Shown: positions 1 through 12,066, counted from the stretch's first letter. The stretch: DNA of 64,000 nucleotides from Bufo bufo (GCF_905171765.1 NC_053389.1:784306772-784370771); one strand, 5' to 3'. The notes: generated from the sequence alone by a model not told the origin. A program made the numbers and translations.

Positions 1-480
1 ACAGTCATTATAAATATCTACACTCATTACAACTCAGAGATTTTTATGAATATATCATTATGTATATAGTTTTAGAATCTGGTGACTGCTGGGATACAAT
101 GAAATGTTGTGGACAACTGATAATAGAACATGTAACTGAGATATGTCTGATCTTTATTTTCTATATTAAAGAAATATCTGATAAGTGGATTTCTGTATGC
201 CAGTTTTATATGTGGACTATCCCCCAACATAAGCTGGTAATGATAGAAAAGAAGCATGTGCTATAAAAGCCAACTCCTGTGGCCAGGGGTGGACATACTG
301 CATGAGGAATCTGTGAAACTGCTTGGCCTGCTTAGTAACATATAAGGGACTACATGCATTTCCATGCTTGTCTCACAAGGAATGGTAGATTGGCAAACCA
401 GTGTGGGATTTTCTGGAGAACCAAGAGCTAGGTGGTCTAAGGCTAGCCGAAATATAATCAAATTGGCTCTTGGAAAACAA
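1..480. other. No recognised feature
   Basis: AT-rich, apparently non-coding sequence. The short open frames on both strands overlap each other and have no recognisable domain. Confidence 0.6.
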
Positions 481-564
481 AAAGCTCACACACGATCGAC
501 AGGGACCCTCAATTGTCAGAGTCTGACCCTGTCACCAGCTGCTCTTGTGGCCCTGTCTGTCTCT

Positions 565-1170
565 ACCTAAAATTGATCCAGGCCCCACACTCGACCCCTA
601 AATTAATTCAGACCCCAGACTAGACCTCAAAATTAATTCAGACCCCAGACCAGACCCCAAAATGAATTCAGAGCTATGACCAGAGCCCTAAATTAATTCA
701 GACCCCAGACTCTAAACTTAAAGGGGTTCTGCACTTTGTTTTTACTGATCAACTAGCGTGGGCGGGGCTAAGCTCCATTCAAGTGAACAGAGCTTAGCCC
801 CGCCCAAGCTAGTTGATCCTAGTCGTGACTTCAGTGGGCCGGCGGTAATCAGTGAGAAGGCCGCAGCGCTACTGGAGCGCCGCTGCCTTCTCAAACAGCT
901 GATCGGCGGGGGTCCCGGGTGTCCAGAGGATAGATCATCAGTTAAAACAAAGTGCAGAACCCCTTTAATTCAGGCCCACAGCCAGAAACCTAAATTCAGG
1001 CCCTTGACCAGACCCCAAAGTTAATCACACTCCAGTTAAATTACCATACTTCATATTTCAGACCAGATACTAAGTAAGTTAGACTCCAGTTCGGACCCTA
1101 AAATTAGCCAAGCCTCTGTCTAGAGCCAAAAATGTATTTTGACCTCAGACCAGACATCAAATTAATTTAA
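565..1170. repeat. Degenerate short tandem repeat split by a MITE
   Basis: Units like AATTAATTCAGACCCCAGAC recur from 565 to 717 and again from 965 to about 1170. The array is split by the TTAA MITE at 722-964. Confidence 0.65.
722..964. mobile_element. TTAA MITE
   Basis: TTAA at 718-721 and 965-968 flank inverted ends AGGGGTTCTGCACTTTG. The inside includes an inverted pair around AAGCTCCATTCAAGTGAACAG and GC-rich arms (GAGAAGGCCGC). Relative of the element at 8904. Confidence 0.75.
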
Positions 1171-1189
1171 AGTCTAGTCAGAATGTGGC

Positions 1190-1935
1190 TCCCAGTATTA
1201 ATAATGCCCCCATTAGTGCCCCCCCAGTAATATTAATGCCTCCAGAACAAATGCCCACATTAGTGCTCCCAGAACAAATGCCCCCATTAGTGCCCCCAGT
1301 AATGCCCCCATTAGTGCCCCCCAGAGTTAATAATGCCCCCATTATTGCCCCCAGTAATAGTGATGCTTCCATTAGTGCCCCCCAAAATTAATAGTGTCCC
1401 CATTACCACCCCCATAATTAATAATGCCCCCATTACCATCCCCCAGATCTAATAATGCCCCCAGTGCCCCCGGTAATAGTAATGCCTCCATTAGTGCCCC
1501 CCAGAATTAATAGTGCCCCCATTAATACCAGCTACAATAAATATTTCCCCCATTAGCACCCCCCAGAATTAAAAATGCCACCATTAGTGCCCCCAATAAT
1601 ATTAATGCACCCATTATTGATCCCCAGAATTAACAATGCACCCATTATTGCTCCCCAAAATTAATGCCTTCATTAGTGCCTCCAGTACTAGTAATGCCTC
1701 CATTAGTGCCCCCCAGAATTAATAGTGCCCCCATTAACACCTGCTAAAATGAATATTGCCCCTATTAGCACCCCCCAGAATTAATAATTCCCCCAATAAT
1801 ATTAATGCCCCCATTAGTGCCCCCCAGAATGAATAATGAACCCATTAGCATCCCCCAAAATTCATAGAGCCGCCCAGTAATAGAAATGCCCCCATTAGTG
1901 CCCCTCAGAATTACTAATGCCCCCTTCTCTTCTCT
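1190..1935. repeat. Tandem array of GCCCCCATTAGTG-type units
   Basis: About 750 bp of imperfect units combining GCCCCCATTAGTGCCCCCCAG with AATTAATAATG or TAATAGTAATG. Both strands show spurious repeated open frames. It is followed at 1980-2100 by an inverted repeat around CTCGCTGCTGACTGGA. Confidence 0.75.
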
Positions 1936-2399
1936 GTGCAAAAAAAACCAAAACCTCCCCTCCTCCATTTGATCACGCCACGATGGTGACCACTCGCTGC
2001 TGACTGGAAGCTCAGGACAGGACCTGCGCTCCAGCGTGATGACGTCTCGCAGGTCCTGTCCGGTGCATCCAGTCAGCAGCGAGTGTTCACTGCAGTGCGA
2101 GCAAATGGAGGAGGTTTTTTTATTTATTAATTTTTTATTAACACAATTGGGGGAGGGGGGGAGTTAAAGGCTGTACTAATGAGCGCTACACAATGGAAGC
2201 ACTCATTAGTAACAGTCCTTATAGGACCAGTAGAAAAAAAGCACCGGCATCGGCAGGGCCACCAAAATACCTGCCTGGCAGGCGAGATACCGACCAGGTG
2301 GTAACTGTACCCACACTCCCTTGTCTCCCTATTTTAGAAAAGAGACGTGAGCGGGGGAAAAATTGCAAGTTTTGTGCGCCGATACTTGCGACATCCTTA

Positions 2400-2709
2400 G
2401 GCCTCATGCACACGACCGTTTTTCCGGGTCCGCATCCGAGCCGCAGTTTTTGTGGCTCGGGTGCAGACCCATTCACTTCAATGGGGCCGCAAAAGATGCG
2501 GACAGCACTCCGTGTGCTGTCCGCATCCGTTGCACCGTTCCGTGGCCCCGCCAAAAAAATATAGCATGTCCTATTCTTGTGCGTTTTGCGGACAGGAATA
2601 GGCATGTCTAGAATGGGCCGCCCGTTCCGTTCCGCAAACTGCGGAAGGCACACGGGCGGCTTCCGTTTTTTGCGGACCGCAAAAAGCGCACGGTCGTGTG
2701 CATGAGGCC
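2400..2709. mobile_element. Palindromic MITE, TTA target duplication
   Basis: Inverted ends GGCCTCATGCACACGACCG are flanked by TTA at 2397-2399 and 2710-2712. TTA/TAA duplications are typical of PIF/Harbinger-type elements. There is no transposase inside. The same family is seen inside the nest at 30862 and as a host fragment around 11217. Confidence 0.75.
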
Positions 2710-2882
2710 TTAAGCCACTTTTGACCTGATAAATGACCTCTAGTTCTTCTAATTAGAATTAGGTGTTTGTAGCACATGGTAACATTTCATGCAGGGCTCT
2801 CAAGCAGGTCCTAGTGCTGTGCTCTGAGACCTCTATCAGAACAGTCAGGTGGCTCCCTGCAGGAAGGCTGATCTGTATAGAA

Positions 2883-2955
2883 GTTTCTGTAGTGTAGTGG
2901 TTATCACGTTCGCCTCACACGCGAAAGGTCCCCGGTTCGAAACCGGGCAGAAACA
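2883..2955 (+). tRNA. tRNA-Val (CAC)
   Basis: A 73-nt cloverleaf. The acceptor stem pairs GTTTCTG with CAGAAAC and the discriminator is A. The anticodon loop CTCACAC gives CAC at 2916-2918. The T arm carries the B box GGTTCGAAACC. A run of T, the Pol III terminator, follows at 2957. Confidence 0.97.
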
Positions 2956-3289
2956 CTTTTTTTCTTTTGTGAAACTTTTTCAACTTTAGTATGTTATAGC
3001 TTTTGTGAGCATTGAGAATCATGAACTGACTGTGTATTGTAGACTGGGCACTTAGAAAAAAAAAAGTTTTCTCATTCTAGGTAGTGTGTTATTATACATA
3101 GTCATAGAGCTGGCAATGACCTCTAGTGAAAGGAGACCAAGTGGACATCCACATTTAAATATATGGGTGAAGGAGGCAGCAGCACCCCATGTTACTCGCT
3201 GGGGAGGTATTTGTGGGTCAGTCTGTCCAAGAACAGTGGAATGGATGTAGGTTGTTCATATACAGATACATGTGCAGCTCCTTTCAGCT

Positions 3290-3361
3290 TCCCTGGTGGT
3301 CTAGTGGTTAGGATTCGGCGCTCTCACCGCCGCGGCCCGGGTTCGATTCCCGGTCAGGGAA
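3290..3361 (+). tRNA. tRNA-Glu (CTC)
   Basis: A 72-nt cloverleaf. The acceptor stem pairs TCCCTGG with TCAGGGA, and the anticodon CTC is at 3323-3325 in loop CTCTCAC. The B box is GGTTCGATTCC. It lies 334 bp downstream of tRNA-Val on the same strand; a T run begins a few bases after its end. Confidence 0.97.
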
Positions 3362-3639
3362 AGAATGTTTTTTGTTTTTGTTTTTTCTTTAACTTTTTTT
3401 TTTTTTCTTCTTATGATTGATATGCATTACTATTAGGAGTATGCATTGTTTGCTACACTGATGCAAAAGAGCTCTGTGTAAAAGACATTAATTAGGGCCA
3501 AGTAAGTTACAACAAGACAACTCCTTGTTAACTGGAAGCCACCCCACCAAGGTTTAAATCTATTTCTGAGCCAGAAGATTGGGGATACACGTCTTATTTG
3601 GTGGGGGTCAGACTGCCTGGACTCCCATAATTATCGATC

Positions 3640-4540
3640 CTGTGTCCCCCACCCCCACCCCCACATATTTCCCAACTTTTGATAAACCCATGGAGGGACA
3701 CCATCAGTGGGGCTCATAGCTTACGCCTCTAACCCCACCCAGTGCCTACCGATACACGCCCGACCCTGCATAGTCCCCTTTGTGCCCCCAGAAAGGACAC
3801 AATGTGGGCATTACTACTAAAAGAGGGGCACAATGTGGGTATTACTACTGAAAGGGGGGGGGGGGGGTAATGTGGGCATTACTACTAAAAGAGGGGCACA
3901 ATGTGGGTATTACTACTGAAAGGGGGGGATAATGTGGGCATTACTACTAAAAGAGGGGCACAATGTGGGTATTACTACTGAAAGGGGGGGCATAATGTGG
4001 GCATTACTACTAAAAGAGGGGCACAATGTGGGTATTACTACTGAAAGGGGGGGGGGATAATGTGGGCATTACTACTAAAAGAGGGGCACAATTTGGGTAT
4101 TACTACTGAAAGGGGGGGCATAATGTGGGCATTACTACTAAAAGAGGGGCACAATGTGGGTATTACTACTGAAAGGGGGGGCATAATGTGGGGATAACTA
4201 CCGTGTGGTGGCACAAGGTGGGCATAACTACTTTGAGGGGGCACTAAGGGGACTGGGCAGGATTGGACTTGTATAGATATGCATTCCGTGGCTTAGTACT
4301 ATAAAATTTGCCACCCTTCTACATTCTTACCAACATTTCAGTTGGTACAATAGGGGCATGTAAGCCCTGCCCCTGGGAAAGCCCCAGTCCCACCTGGGTA
4401 CACCCACTTATAGGCATGGGTTTGCGTTAGCCCCACCCATTCTCGACCCAGGACAGTGCAAATTTGTTGGGACTGCCTCTGAAAATCAGGGACAGTCCTG
4501 ACAAATTCATGACAGTTGGCAACTAAAAATTATGCCCCCT
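3640..4540. repeat. Element with 64-bp tandem array
   Basis: From 3785 to about 4240 a unit of roughly 64 bp repeats about six times: GGGCATTACTACTAAAAGAG, GGGCACAATGTGGG, TATTACTACTGAAAGG plus a G run of varied length. The flanks (TTTCCCAACTTTTGATAAAC to the left, GACAGTCCTGACAAATTC to the right) resemble the ends of the element at 7051, suggesting one transposon family with different internal arrays. Confidence 0.6.
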
Positions 4541-4559
4541 TTTTAGCACCAATGCCAAC

Positions 4560-5016
4560 ATTGTGCCCCCCCCCCCAAAAAAAAAAGACGAAAGGCCGCC
4601 GGACTGAAAGTCCTGCATGTCCGACTTTTTAGTCCGGCGGCCTCTCACCGCGAACTGCCGTTCTGCGCCGGAACTCTGCCCCCCTCCCCATTATAGTCAA
4701 TGGGGACGGAGCGGCGGCACGGCGAAATAGCGGCAGGACGGATCCAACCGGGTAAACAGCCTGTCGGATCCGTCCACAGCAGCATCGTGAGATATCTGTG
4801 ACCGCACCATGCCTGCTGGGGAGTGCCAGGAGCTGAATGGTGAAGTAGGGATTGCGCGCTCTCTGCTCTCTGCAACTGTGTCTCTGCATCCTAAGAACAC
4901 AGAGACAGTTGAGAACAAGACATACCTCCGCCCTCCCGGGACCGCAAGACAGCCATTGACATCTAGGACTGCCCTGCCAGATCCAAGACGGTTGGGAGGT
5001 ATGAGAATACCCCCGA
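4560..5016. other. GC-rich non-coding stretch
   Basis: Contains a small inverted repeat (GGCCGCCGGACT and AGTCCGGCGGCC) at 4592-4642. Overlapping frames on both strands have no domain. No gene recognised. Confidence 0.5.
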
Positions 5017-5024
5017 GATGTGCC

Positions 5025-5221
5025 CAGGGGTGCACCTGGCCTTTCTGCTGCCTGAGACAAAAACTAAAACGCCCCCCCGCCCATGCCAATTTCTTAATCT
5101 AACCCCTTTGCCACAATGAAAGTGCTTATAACCCACGTCCCTTCCGCTGCCCCCCTCTTGCCCCTACCTGGTGCTGCCTGAGGCGATCGCCTCACCTGGC
5201 CTCATTGGTGGTGCACCCCTG
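5025..5221. mobile_element. hAT-type MITE with exact 8-bp target duplication
   Basis: Ends CAGGGGTGCACC and GGTGCACCCCTG are flanked by GATGTGCC on both sides (5017-5024 and 5222-5229). An 8-bp duplication with CAGGG ends is the hAT signature. It has no coding capacity. Confidence 0.85.
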
Positions 5222-5737
5222 GATGTGCCCATCATACAATAATGATGCATTCTCATTGCCTCTGGCACAGTATGATGTCCCCTTTGTGCCTCTCCATACA
5301 GCATGATGAACACAGTCATCTCTGTGCCCCACACACCATAGAATGACCTCCAAGTGGCCCCTGACAGTATTAGGTTCCAATAAGTGCCCCCCATATAGTA
5401 TGTTTCCTTAAAGAGGTTGTCTCGTCTAAGACATTGTTAGCATATCACTAGGATATGCCATCAATGTCAGAAAGGTGCAGATTTCAGAGGTGGGACCCTA
5501 TTTCCAGAACGGGCCCCTGAAAGTGAAATAGGGCACAAGGTGCAAGCATATCGCGCTCACCCTTTATTTACATGGGAGTTCTGAAAATGAGCAAGCGAGC
5601 ATCGGCTTTAACATTTTTGTCTACAAAACGGAAGTGGAGAAGAAAGTTAAACCAGTTGATGAACAGGGACCAGCAGGCTTGACGTGGGTTGTGTCGCTGT
5701 GCAGATTGATGATATATTAAATTTCGTGGATGACTTG

Positions 5738-6174
5738 TGTAACGCCCCCGAGTGGCGTTACCACTCTTACTCCCCGCTTCTATCTATTCCTAGGGAAGGC
5801 TGTGTCCAAGCCAGCAAAGCCTCTTCAGCTCTGCTGGATCCAGAGGCCAAAGCCTGAAGCCTCAAAAAGCCAGGAAGAAAATTCTATAGACCAGACTACC
5901 GAAAGTTAAGGAAAAGATTCCTATTAATCCTGTTAGCACAGCAGAGCCAGAGAGCAACAGATGTAGCAGAGCCGAGTGAGTTAGCCTGCCAGAATTTATG
6001 CCAAAGCCTGCTGGAAACTTTGGAGAAGCGTTTAATGAAAAGTAAAGCTGTTATCAACTTCATCACAAGGTCTGGACTCAATTTATTTCATCATCCCCTT
6101 CATCCACTATCTCTTTTGCTGCATCGGAGCCAACGCCTGGGGTTGCAGCAGATCCAGGTAGGAGCACCGTGACA
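5738..6174 (-). mobile_element. LTR-like segment next to a Gypsy fragment
   Basis: On the minus strand it starts TGTCACGGTG and ends GTTACA, the TG...CA form of an LTR. A Gypsy RNase H fragment on the same strand lies 50 bp away at 6225, as expected if this were the 3'-side LTR of a heavily deleted copy or a neighbour. No matching target duplication is seen. Confidence 0.45.
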
Positions 6175-6224
6175 CGCGCACATCACGATTAAGGGAATTT
6201 GGGCCACCCTACACCACTCTGGCA

Positions 6225-6590
6225 TACCTACACCATATCACTAGAAGGGGGCCTGTGCCCTTGTTGCTTCACGGCAACACAAGTAACTTTTTCCCTCTTA
6301 AAAGGGACCCCTAGCGGCGGCGATGCTGCATTTACTCCCTCAAAAAGATAATGCGACTCCTCCAAGGCCATCTGGATGGCCAAAAGTTCTCTATCACTAA
6401 TAGAGTAATTACTTTCTGAAGCAGAAAAGGCCTCGGAGAAGAGCCTGCATGTCACCATCCTGCCTGAAGGAGCCTTTTGTGACGGAACTGCTCCAGCACC
6501 TATAGATGATGCATCTACTTCCAAAAGGAATTGCTTGGCAGGATCAGGATGTTGAAGAACTAGAGCAGGAAAAAAAAGGCATGTTTCAGG
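6225..6590 (-). pseudogene. Gypsy/Ty3 retrotransposon pol fragment (RNase H)
   Basis: The minus strand encodes LEVDASSIGAGAV, then GRMVTC, SASESNYSISDRELLAI and ALEE. This is the RNase H start of Gypsy pol with its catalytic Asp (EVDAS) and second acid (RELLAI). The frame is open for 98 codons, breaks by frameshift before a T-rich stretch near 6580, and lacks RT and integrase. Family: vertebrate chromovirus-like Gypsy elements. A dead fragment. Confidence 0.75.
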
Positions 6591-6699
6591 GAGGCAGAAT
6601 CAGCCTCGGGGTCCATTTTTTTTGGCATCTACACCCTTATGGGTCAAGGCAGAGATGTGTGCAGTCAAAGACGAAAAAGTTCAGGGGTAGCAGTGAAAT

Positions 6700-6790
6700 A
6701 GGGGTAAAGCAGGGGTCAGCAACGTTTGGCATTCCAGCTGTTGGGAAAGGTGGCAAACCTAGTTGTATCCATGTCTTTGGGACACTCCCT
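6700..6790. mobile_element. hAT MITE end fragment
   Basis: CAGGGGTCAGCAACGTTTGGCATTCCAGCTGTTG is a common vertebrate hAT-MITE end, split here for length: CAGGGGTCAGCAACG at 6711 onward. A related fragment is at 22696. The partner end was not found. Confidence 0.45.
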
Positions 6791-7050
6791 ACACTCCCTG
6801 CCCTACCGTCTCTCGCCTTTTCACTAGATGTGCATCTCCGTCCCTGCACTCTTCCACAAGAGCCAGGGCTAGGTAAAAGAGGCCGACCTAGTAAATGCAG
6901 CAAGTACGCAGGGGGAGAATCAGGAGGAGAATGGGAGTGGTAGTTGTGGCACTGATATGAGTAGTGGTGTTTCACAGTGGCTCACTCCAACGCTTGCAGG
7001 GAGTGGAGGGTGCACCCTAAACATTCTGGGGCTCCTGCCTGGTGTTAGGT

Positions 7051-8062
7051 GGGCATACCTCCCAACCGTCTCCAGCTTCGCCATTTGCCAACTGCTGCTT
7101 CCCACAGAGTTGCCAACCAGAATCTTTCTTTTTTCTGGACAACTTATCCCAAAATCACAGACATCCAACATTTGTACAGACAAGTTAGAAAACCATAATG
7201 AATGATAAAGATTATAAGTAATCCATGTCTACAGCTCAATATACTGATAAGGAACTAAATACCAGCAATGACTGTGAGCTGTAAAATGATAATTACCACC
7301 AAATTATCAAGTACCACCAACCTCAGGCACATCTGGGCATAGCTACTGTGAAGGGAGCATATCTGGGCATAACTACTGTGTGGGGGCACATATCTGGGCA
7401 TAACTACTGTGTGGGGGCACATATCTGGGCATAACTACTGCGTGGGTGCACATATCTGGGCATAACTACAGTAAGGGGGAACATATCTGGGCATAACCAC
7501 TGTGAGGGGCACATATCTGGGCATAGCTACTGTGGGGGCGCATATTTGGGCATAACCACTGTGAGTTGGCACATATCTCGGCATAACTACAGTGAAGGGG
7601 CACATATCTGGGCATAACTGTGAGGAAAACATATCTGGGCATAACTACTGTGAGGGGGCACATATCTGGGCATAACTACTGTGAGGGGGCACATATCTGG
7701 GCATAACTACTGTGGGGGCACATATCTGGGCATAACTACTGTGAGGGGGCACATATCTGGGCATAACAACTGTGAGGGGGCACATCTAGGTATATCAACT
7801 GTGAAGGGGGCATATCTGGGCATAACAACTGTTAAGAGGGCACAGTGGGGGCATAACTACTTTGAAGGGGGCACAATTAGGACATAACTACTGTGTGCTG
7901 GCACAAAGGTGGATTTATTACAATGTGGGGGCATTAAGGGGACTGGGTGTGTATAGTTATGTTTTGGGCGGAGTTAGAGGCGTGGGTTAGTGTGTAAAAA
8001 ACCGCCAGGTGCATGCCACACATATTGTTCCTCTTTGTGTTTTTCAAAATTTGGGAGGTATG
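7051..8062. repeat. Element with 31-bp tandem array
   Basis: Roughly 17 units of about 31 bp (CATATCTGGGCATAACTAC then TGTGAGGGGGCA) fill 7325-7900. The outer parts show an inverted pair, CATACCTCCCAA near 7057 and TTGGGAGGTATG near 8050. No gene. Open frames over the array are repeat shadows. Confidence 0.65.
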
Positions 8063-8109
8063 GGTGGGGTGTCCTTGATGTTAGGTTAATGGGTGCAAGG
8101 CAGGAGAGC

Positions 8110-8720
8110 AGATATAGGGGCCCGCAGATGATGGATGGTGCAGTCAATAACCAGGCCCGTTTGGTTGCAATAAATGAAGTCTCTCTTTATTGACTAGATA
8201 ATGGGAATAGTAGTTCACACAGCAGCCATCGACACAGTTCTGGAGTATGTTACAGAGTATGCTTCTTGCAATAGTTAAGTATAAGCAGTAGCAATGATGG
8301 TAGTAGTAGTCCTCCCTGAGTCTCACTCTAAACACACTTTGCAACCTTCCCAAATAACCACAGGTATGCATTTCGGTTCTCACAAACTCTTTCTGCAATT
8401 CCAAGGCTGCGGGGGCCAGTCTGTCTCAAAGTCTGGCGGGTGTAGGAGGCAATTAACCCTTTCCACAAGCAGTAAAGTCTTATTGCTACATGCGGTATAT
8501 AACTTTCAGAATCCAGCACGGCCTTGATGGTTCTAGATGTCCTCTGATTGTCTGTTCTGTTCCAGTCCGGGACAGTCTCTCAGTTCAGTTGTTCTCCGGC
8601 AGCTTTTCAGTCTCAGGAATGGTGTTTCCTGGATGAGGCTTCTCTTTGGGCCTACTTGGCAGGAGCTCACACATGTATGTCTCGCTTCTAGCTCTGCTTA
8701 GCTAAGACTCTGTCTAACGA
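8110..8720 (-). repeat. Interspersed repeat, copy A
   Basis: In reverse orientation this matches 60420-60960 at many points, such as GTTATTTG next to AAGTGTG/AAGTGTAC, CCATCATTG and the AAAGTATT...GTATATA part. A dispersed family; class not identified. Confidence 0.6.
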
Positions 8721-8903
8721 GGGGGCGGAACCAGCCCAGAGCCAGCGTAAAAAAAAAGAAACTTGAAACTTTCCCCCCCAAAAAGTTGCATTCAAAATGT
8801 TACAGACACACGGATCACGACTTTTTAAAGCCACTTTTATGGCACAAGGGAGATGATAAATTGCTCTCATAGTGCACAAAGAGACAAGTGGTTTTAGCAT
8901 TAA

Positions 8904-9291
8904 AGGAGTTCTGCAGTTTGTTTAAACAGATGATCTATCCTCTGGATAGATCATCAGCATCTGATCGGCGGGGGTCCGACCCCCGGGACCCCCGCCGATC
9001 AGCTGTTTGAGAAGGCAGCGGCGCTCCAGCAGCGCCGCGGCCTTCTCACTGTTTACCGCTGGCCCAGTGACGTCACGACTAGTATCAACTGGCCTGAGCG
9101 CGGTTAAGCTCTGTTCACTTGAATGGAGCTTAACCGTGCTCAGGCCAGTTGATACTAGTCGTGACGTCACTGGGCCAGCGGTAAACAGTGAGAAGGCCGC
9201 GGCGCTGCTGCCTTCTCAAACAGCTGATCAGCGGGGGTCCCGGGGGGTCCCAGAGGATAGATCATTTGTTTAAACAAATTGCAGAAACCCT
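8904..9291. mobile_element. TTAA MITE with long central palindrome
   Basis: TTAA at 8900-8903 and 9292-9295. Ends are AGGAGTTCTGCAGTTTG and CAAATTGCAGAAACCCT. A central inverted repeat of about 140 bp arms (GGCCCAGTGACGTCACGACT on one side) makes most of the element self-complementary. Relative of 722-964. Confidence 0.8.
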
Positions 9292-9299
9292 TTAAATCA

Positions 9300-9998
9300 C
9301 AACATTTAACTCTGCAACTTTTAGCAGGGATCCGCTGGGTCACTTCAAAAACATCACTGGAGTACAGCAAGGAAGTGGGAACGCTGTATGTTTTTGTTTA
9401 GTTTTTTTTAAATGGTACTTTGCAATTTATGAGGGCACTAGGTGTGTGTGTGTGTTTTTTTATTTTTATTGAGGGGGTTCAGTATCAAAGGCATGTTGGG
9501 ACTTTAAAGATGGCGTCCGCTCAGAAGCTAACATGGTTCCATAGACTACAATGGTAGATCACTGCAGTCTATGGGAGAAGCGATGAGACAATAACATGTT
9601 AAAGTCTCCTAGGGGGACTAAAAAAAGCGTGAAAAATAGAAAAAGGAATAAAAATATCTAGAAATTCTAATCCGTCCCCATTTTATACATAAATAAGCAA
9701 AAAAAAAATAGCAAACATCCTTAGTATCGCCATTTCCTGACATGCCTGTGCTATTAGAATATACAAGTATTTATCCTATATGGTGAACGGAGTAATGGAA
9801 AATAAAAAAATCTAAGTGAACAATTTGGTGTTTTTTATTTTGTTTCACAATGATATTAATTAAAAATGAGCCCTGACACAGCGAGGCTGAAATAAATATA
9901 AAAAAAAAAGATTATTGAAGGAAGAATAGAACAATGCAAGGAACAGCAGAGGTTCAATGTGTTCAGTACCTTACACACAACTAGCACTGATCCATCGT
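9300..9998. other. No recognised feature
   Basis: AT-rich sequence upstream of tRNA-Lys with homopolymer runs; no domain, splice pair or repeat boundary recognised. Confidence 0.5.
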
Positions 9999-10000
9999 CT

Positions 10001-10073
10001 GCCCGGCTAGCTCAGTCGGTAGAGCATGAGACTCTTAATCTCAGGGTCGTGGGTTCGAGCCCTACGTTGGGCG
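10001..10073 (+). tRNA. tRNA-Lys (CTT)
   Basis: A 73-nt cloverleaf with acceptor GCCCGGC/GTTGGGC, anticodon CTT at 10034-10036 in loop CTCTTAA, and a GGTTCGAGCCC B box. One T-stem pair is G:T, still paired. A long T run follows at 10077. Confidence 0.96.
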
Positions 10074-10361
10074 AACTTTTTTTTTACCTCATGATAATTT
10101 TTTTTTTCTAAATTTCCACTGTAACTTAGATTTTTTTTTTCTCCCCGCTTTTCTTCCATTATTTTATTTTTCTGTTACACTGAATAGATTTTTATTGACA
10201 GTGCATTGTATTAAATACAATTATATTCAAATCTAATATCATTCTATATATCTACTGGTCTATCTATCTATATTTGAAGAATGATGGTAATACCTCACTA
10301 GTATAATATACACTCACTACAATACTGATTAATAATAATAATATAAAAAAAAAAAAACTCT

Positions 10362-10368
10362 CGTCCCT

Positions 10369-10429
<61 letters not shown>

Positions 10430-10435
10430 AGAGAC
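10362..10435 (-). tRNA. tRNA-Asn (GTT)
   Basis: Read on the minus strand this is a 74-nt cloverleaf beginning GTCTCTG and ending CAGGGAC plus G. The anticodon GTT (complement of 10399-10401) lies in loop CTGTTAA. A run of A on the plus strand at 10345-10357 is the Pol III T-run terminator. It is the only minus-strand tRNA gene of the seven. Confidence 0.96.
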
Positions 10436-10550
10436 GGCTGATGACTTGGCTCTCCCTGCACTGTGGTGAGTAAGAGCCTGCACTCCCGGGAGCTTCCACA
10501 GGGCACAGTCAGCACAGACGACTCCCTGCGGCCGCCCACCTGATGGTTTC

Positions 10551-11055
10551 CCTGAAGCAGAAGGTAGGCGCTCAGCAACATCTACAGAAAGTCACCCCAC
10601 TGAACTCCCTCACCCTGTGGTGCAAGTCTATGATCCTTCTCTGTACAGTTCAGCGACCAGCAGCATGGGGGAGTGAGAGGAGGCAAGCAGGACCCTGGGG
10701 CATACCATTGTAAGCTGCAGGGGTGTAGCTGGGCTGGATATATTAGAAACAGTCTGGTAGCGCAGGGTGAGCGGCTGGCAACGAACTGGTCTGATCCCTG
10801 AGTAATGAGCCCTTGGTCTGACTGTGTGATGATGCTGATCTACTGCTAGAAGGGGAGGTGTGATAGCAGGCAGCAGAGTGGCGCAGCGGAAGCGTGCTGG
10901 GCCCATAACCCAGAGGTCGATGGATCGAAACCATCCTCTGCTAGATGTGACTTTTTTTTTTTTTTACTTTACATATAATAAATGCATTTTTATACTTGAC
11001 ATTATATATATAGTGTGTACATGTATAGTATATAGGGAGTGTGTGTATATATATA
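10551..11055 (+). repeat. Duplicated segment with initiator tRNA, copy 1
   Basis: The block starts at CCCTGAAGCAGAAGG and includes about 320 bp upstream and 110 bp downstream of initiator tRNA-Met. It matches 17230-17712 closely, including non-coding flanks. Copy 2 lacks about 30 bp present here near 10652-10680. Confidence 0.85.
10872..10943 (+). tRNA. Initiator tRNA-Met (CAT), copy 1
   Basis: A 72-nt gene with initiator features: it starts with A, has three G:C pairs in the anticodon stem (CTGGG/CCCAG), loop CCCATAA, and GGATCGAAACC in place of the usual GGTTCGA. The anticodon is at 10904-10906. A long T run follows. It lies in a duplicated block; an identical copy is at 17526. Confidence 0.97.
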
Positions 11056-12066
11056 TCGATTTTGACAGAGTGTGTGTATATATATATTGTATATATAAAA
11101 AGTGTGCATATATTTTGACTGTATACATAGAGTATATATATAATTTATTTTTAACTGCATTATGCATTTGGACAGTTTGCAAAATAACAATCTTGGATAT
11201 TTTGTGCCTATGGTTAAGGGCTCATTCACAAGACCATATATTTGAGTCCGCATCCGTTCCGTAAAATCATTCACTTCAATGGGGCTGCAAAAGATGTGGA
11301 CAGCGCACCATATGCGGTCTGCATCCGTAGTTACTAGTGTTCGGCCGAATACCGCGTGTGCTCGAGCGCCATGCTCGAGTCTCCTCCCCGCACGTTTGTT
11401 TGCTGCTACGCAGAAAATAAACGTGCAGGTAAGTACTGCCTTCACTGTAATACCGTAGCCACATGTTGGTTACTGGCATTACAGTGATTGGCTGGCCGGA
11501 ATACGTAATTGGGTGCTATATAGCACCCGATTACACGTGTTCGGCTCAGTATTAGTCAGGGAGAGCTGGAGAGCAGAAGGGAGAGATAGTGTAGGGATTG
11601 AAATAGCAATATTTTAGTTTTTATACTTTTTATAGCCCCAAAAGTCCTTTTAAGGACTATTGTGTGTGGCAGCAATATATATTTTGAACGCAACCTGCGC
11701 TAAATAGCTTGCAATTTTTGGCCGCTGCAGACAGCGACATTATCTGCGCTACATCTCCTGTCTAACGCGTGCGCAGCCTAAAAATATCTGTGACATCCAA
11801 TGTACTTTTTCTGTAGATAGACAGTTACATGACCTGTTCTACATCTCCTGTATAACGTTTGCGCATCCGAAATATCAGTGACATTCATTGATTGTAATTT
11901 TTATTAGGCGGTGGTGACAGTGACATTACTTGAGCTATACCTCCTGTTTAACGTGTGCGCATCCTAAAAATATCTGTGACATTCTGTGTACTTTATTTGC
12001 GCATACACTTACAAAACCTGCGCTACAGTACGTGTGACATACTTGCAAGCATATATACCATCTAAT

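Noticed and set aside
1185..1391. Overlapping open frames with Pro- or Gly-rich repeats on both strands
   Set aside because: They arise from the tandem array at 1190-1935; both strands are open because the unit lacks stops.
3163..3420. 85-codon open frame
   Set aside because: It runs straight through tRNA-Glu and ends in poly-T; not a protein gene.
7325..7900. CRISPR-like array
   Set aside because: Units are contiguous without unique spacers of fixed length, and the DNA is vertebrate. It is a minisatellite.
10964..11264. Tyr/Ile-rich frames on both strands
   Set aside because: They translate a TA-rich microsatellite downstream of initiator tRNA copy 1.
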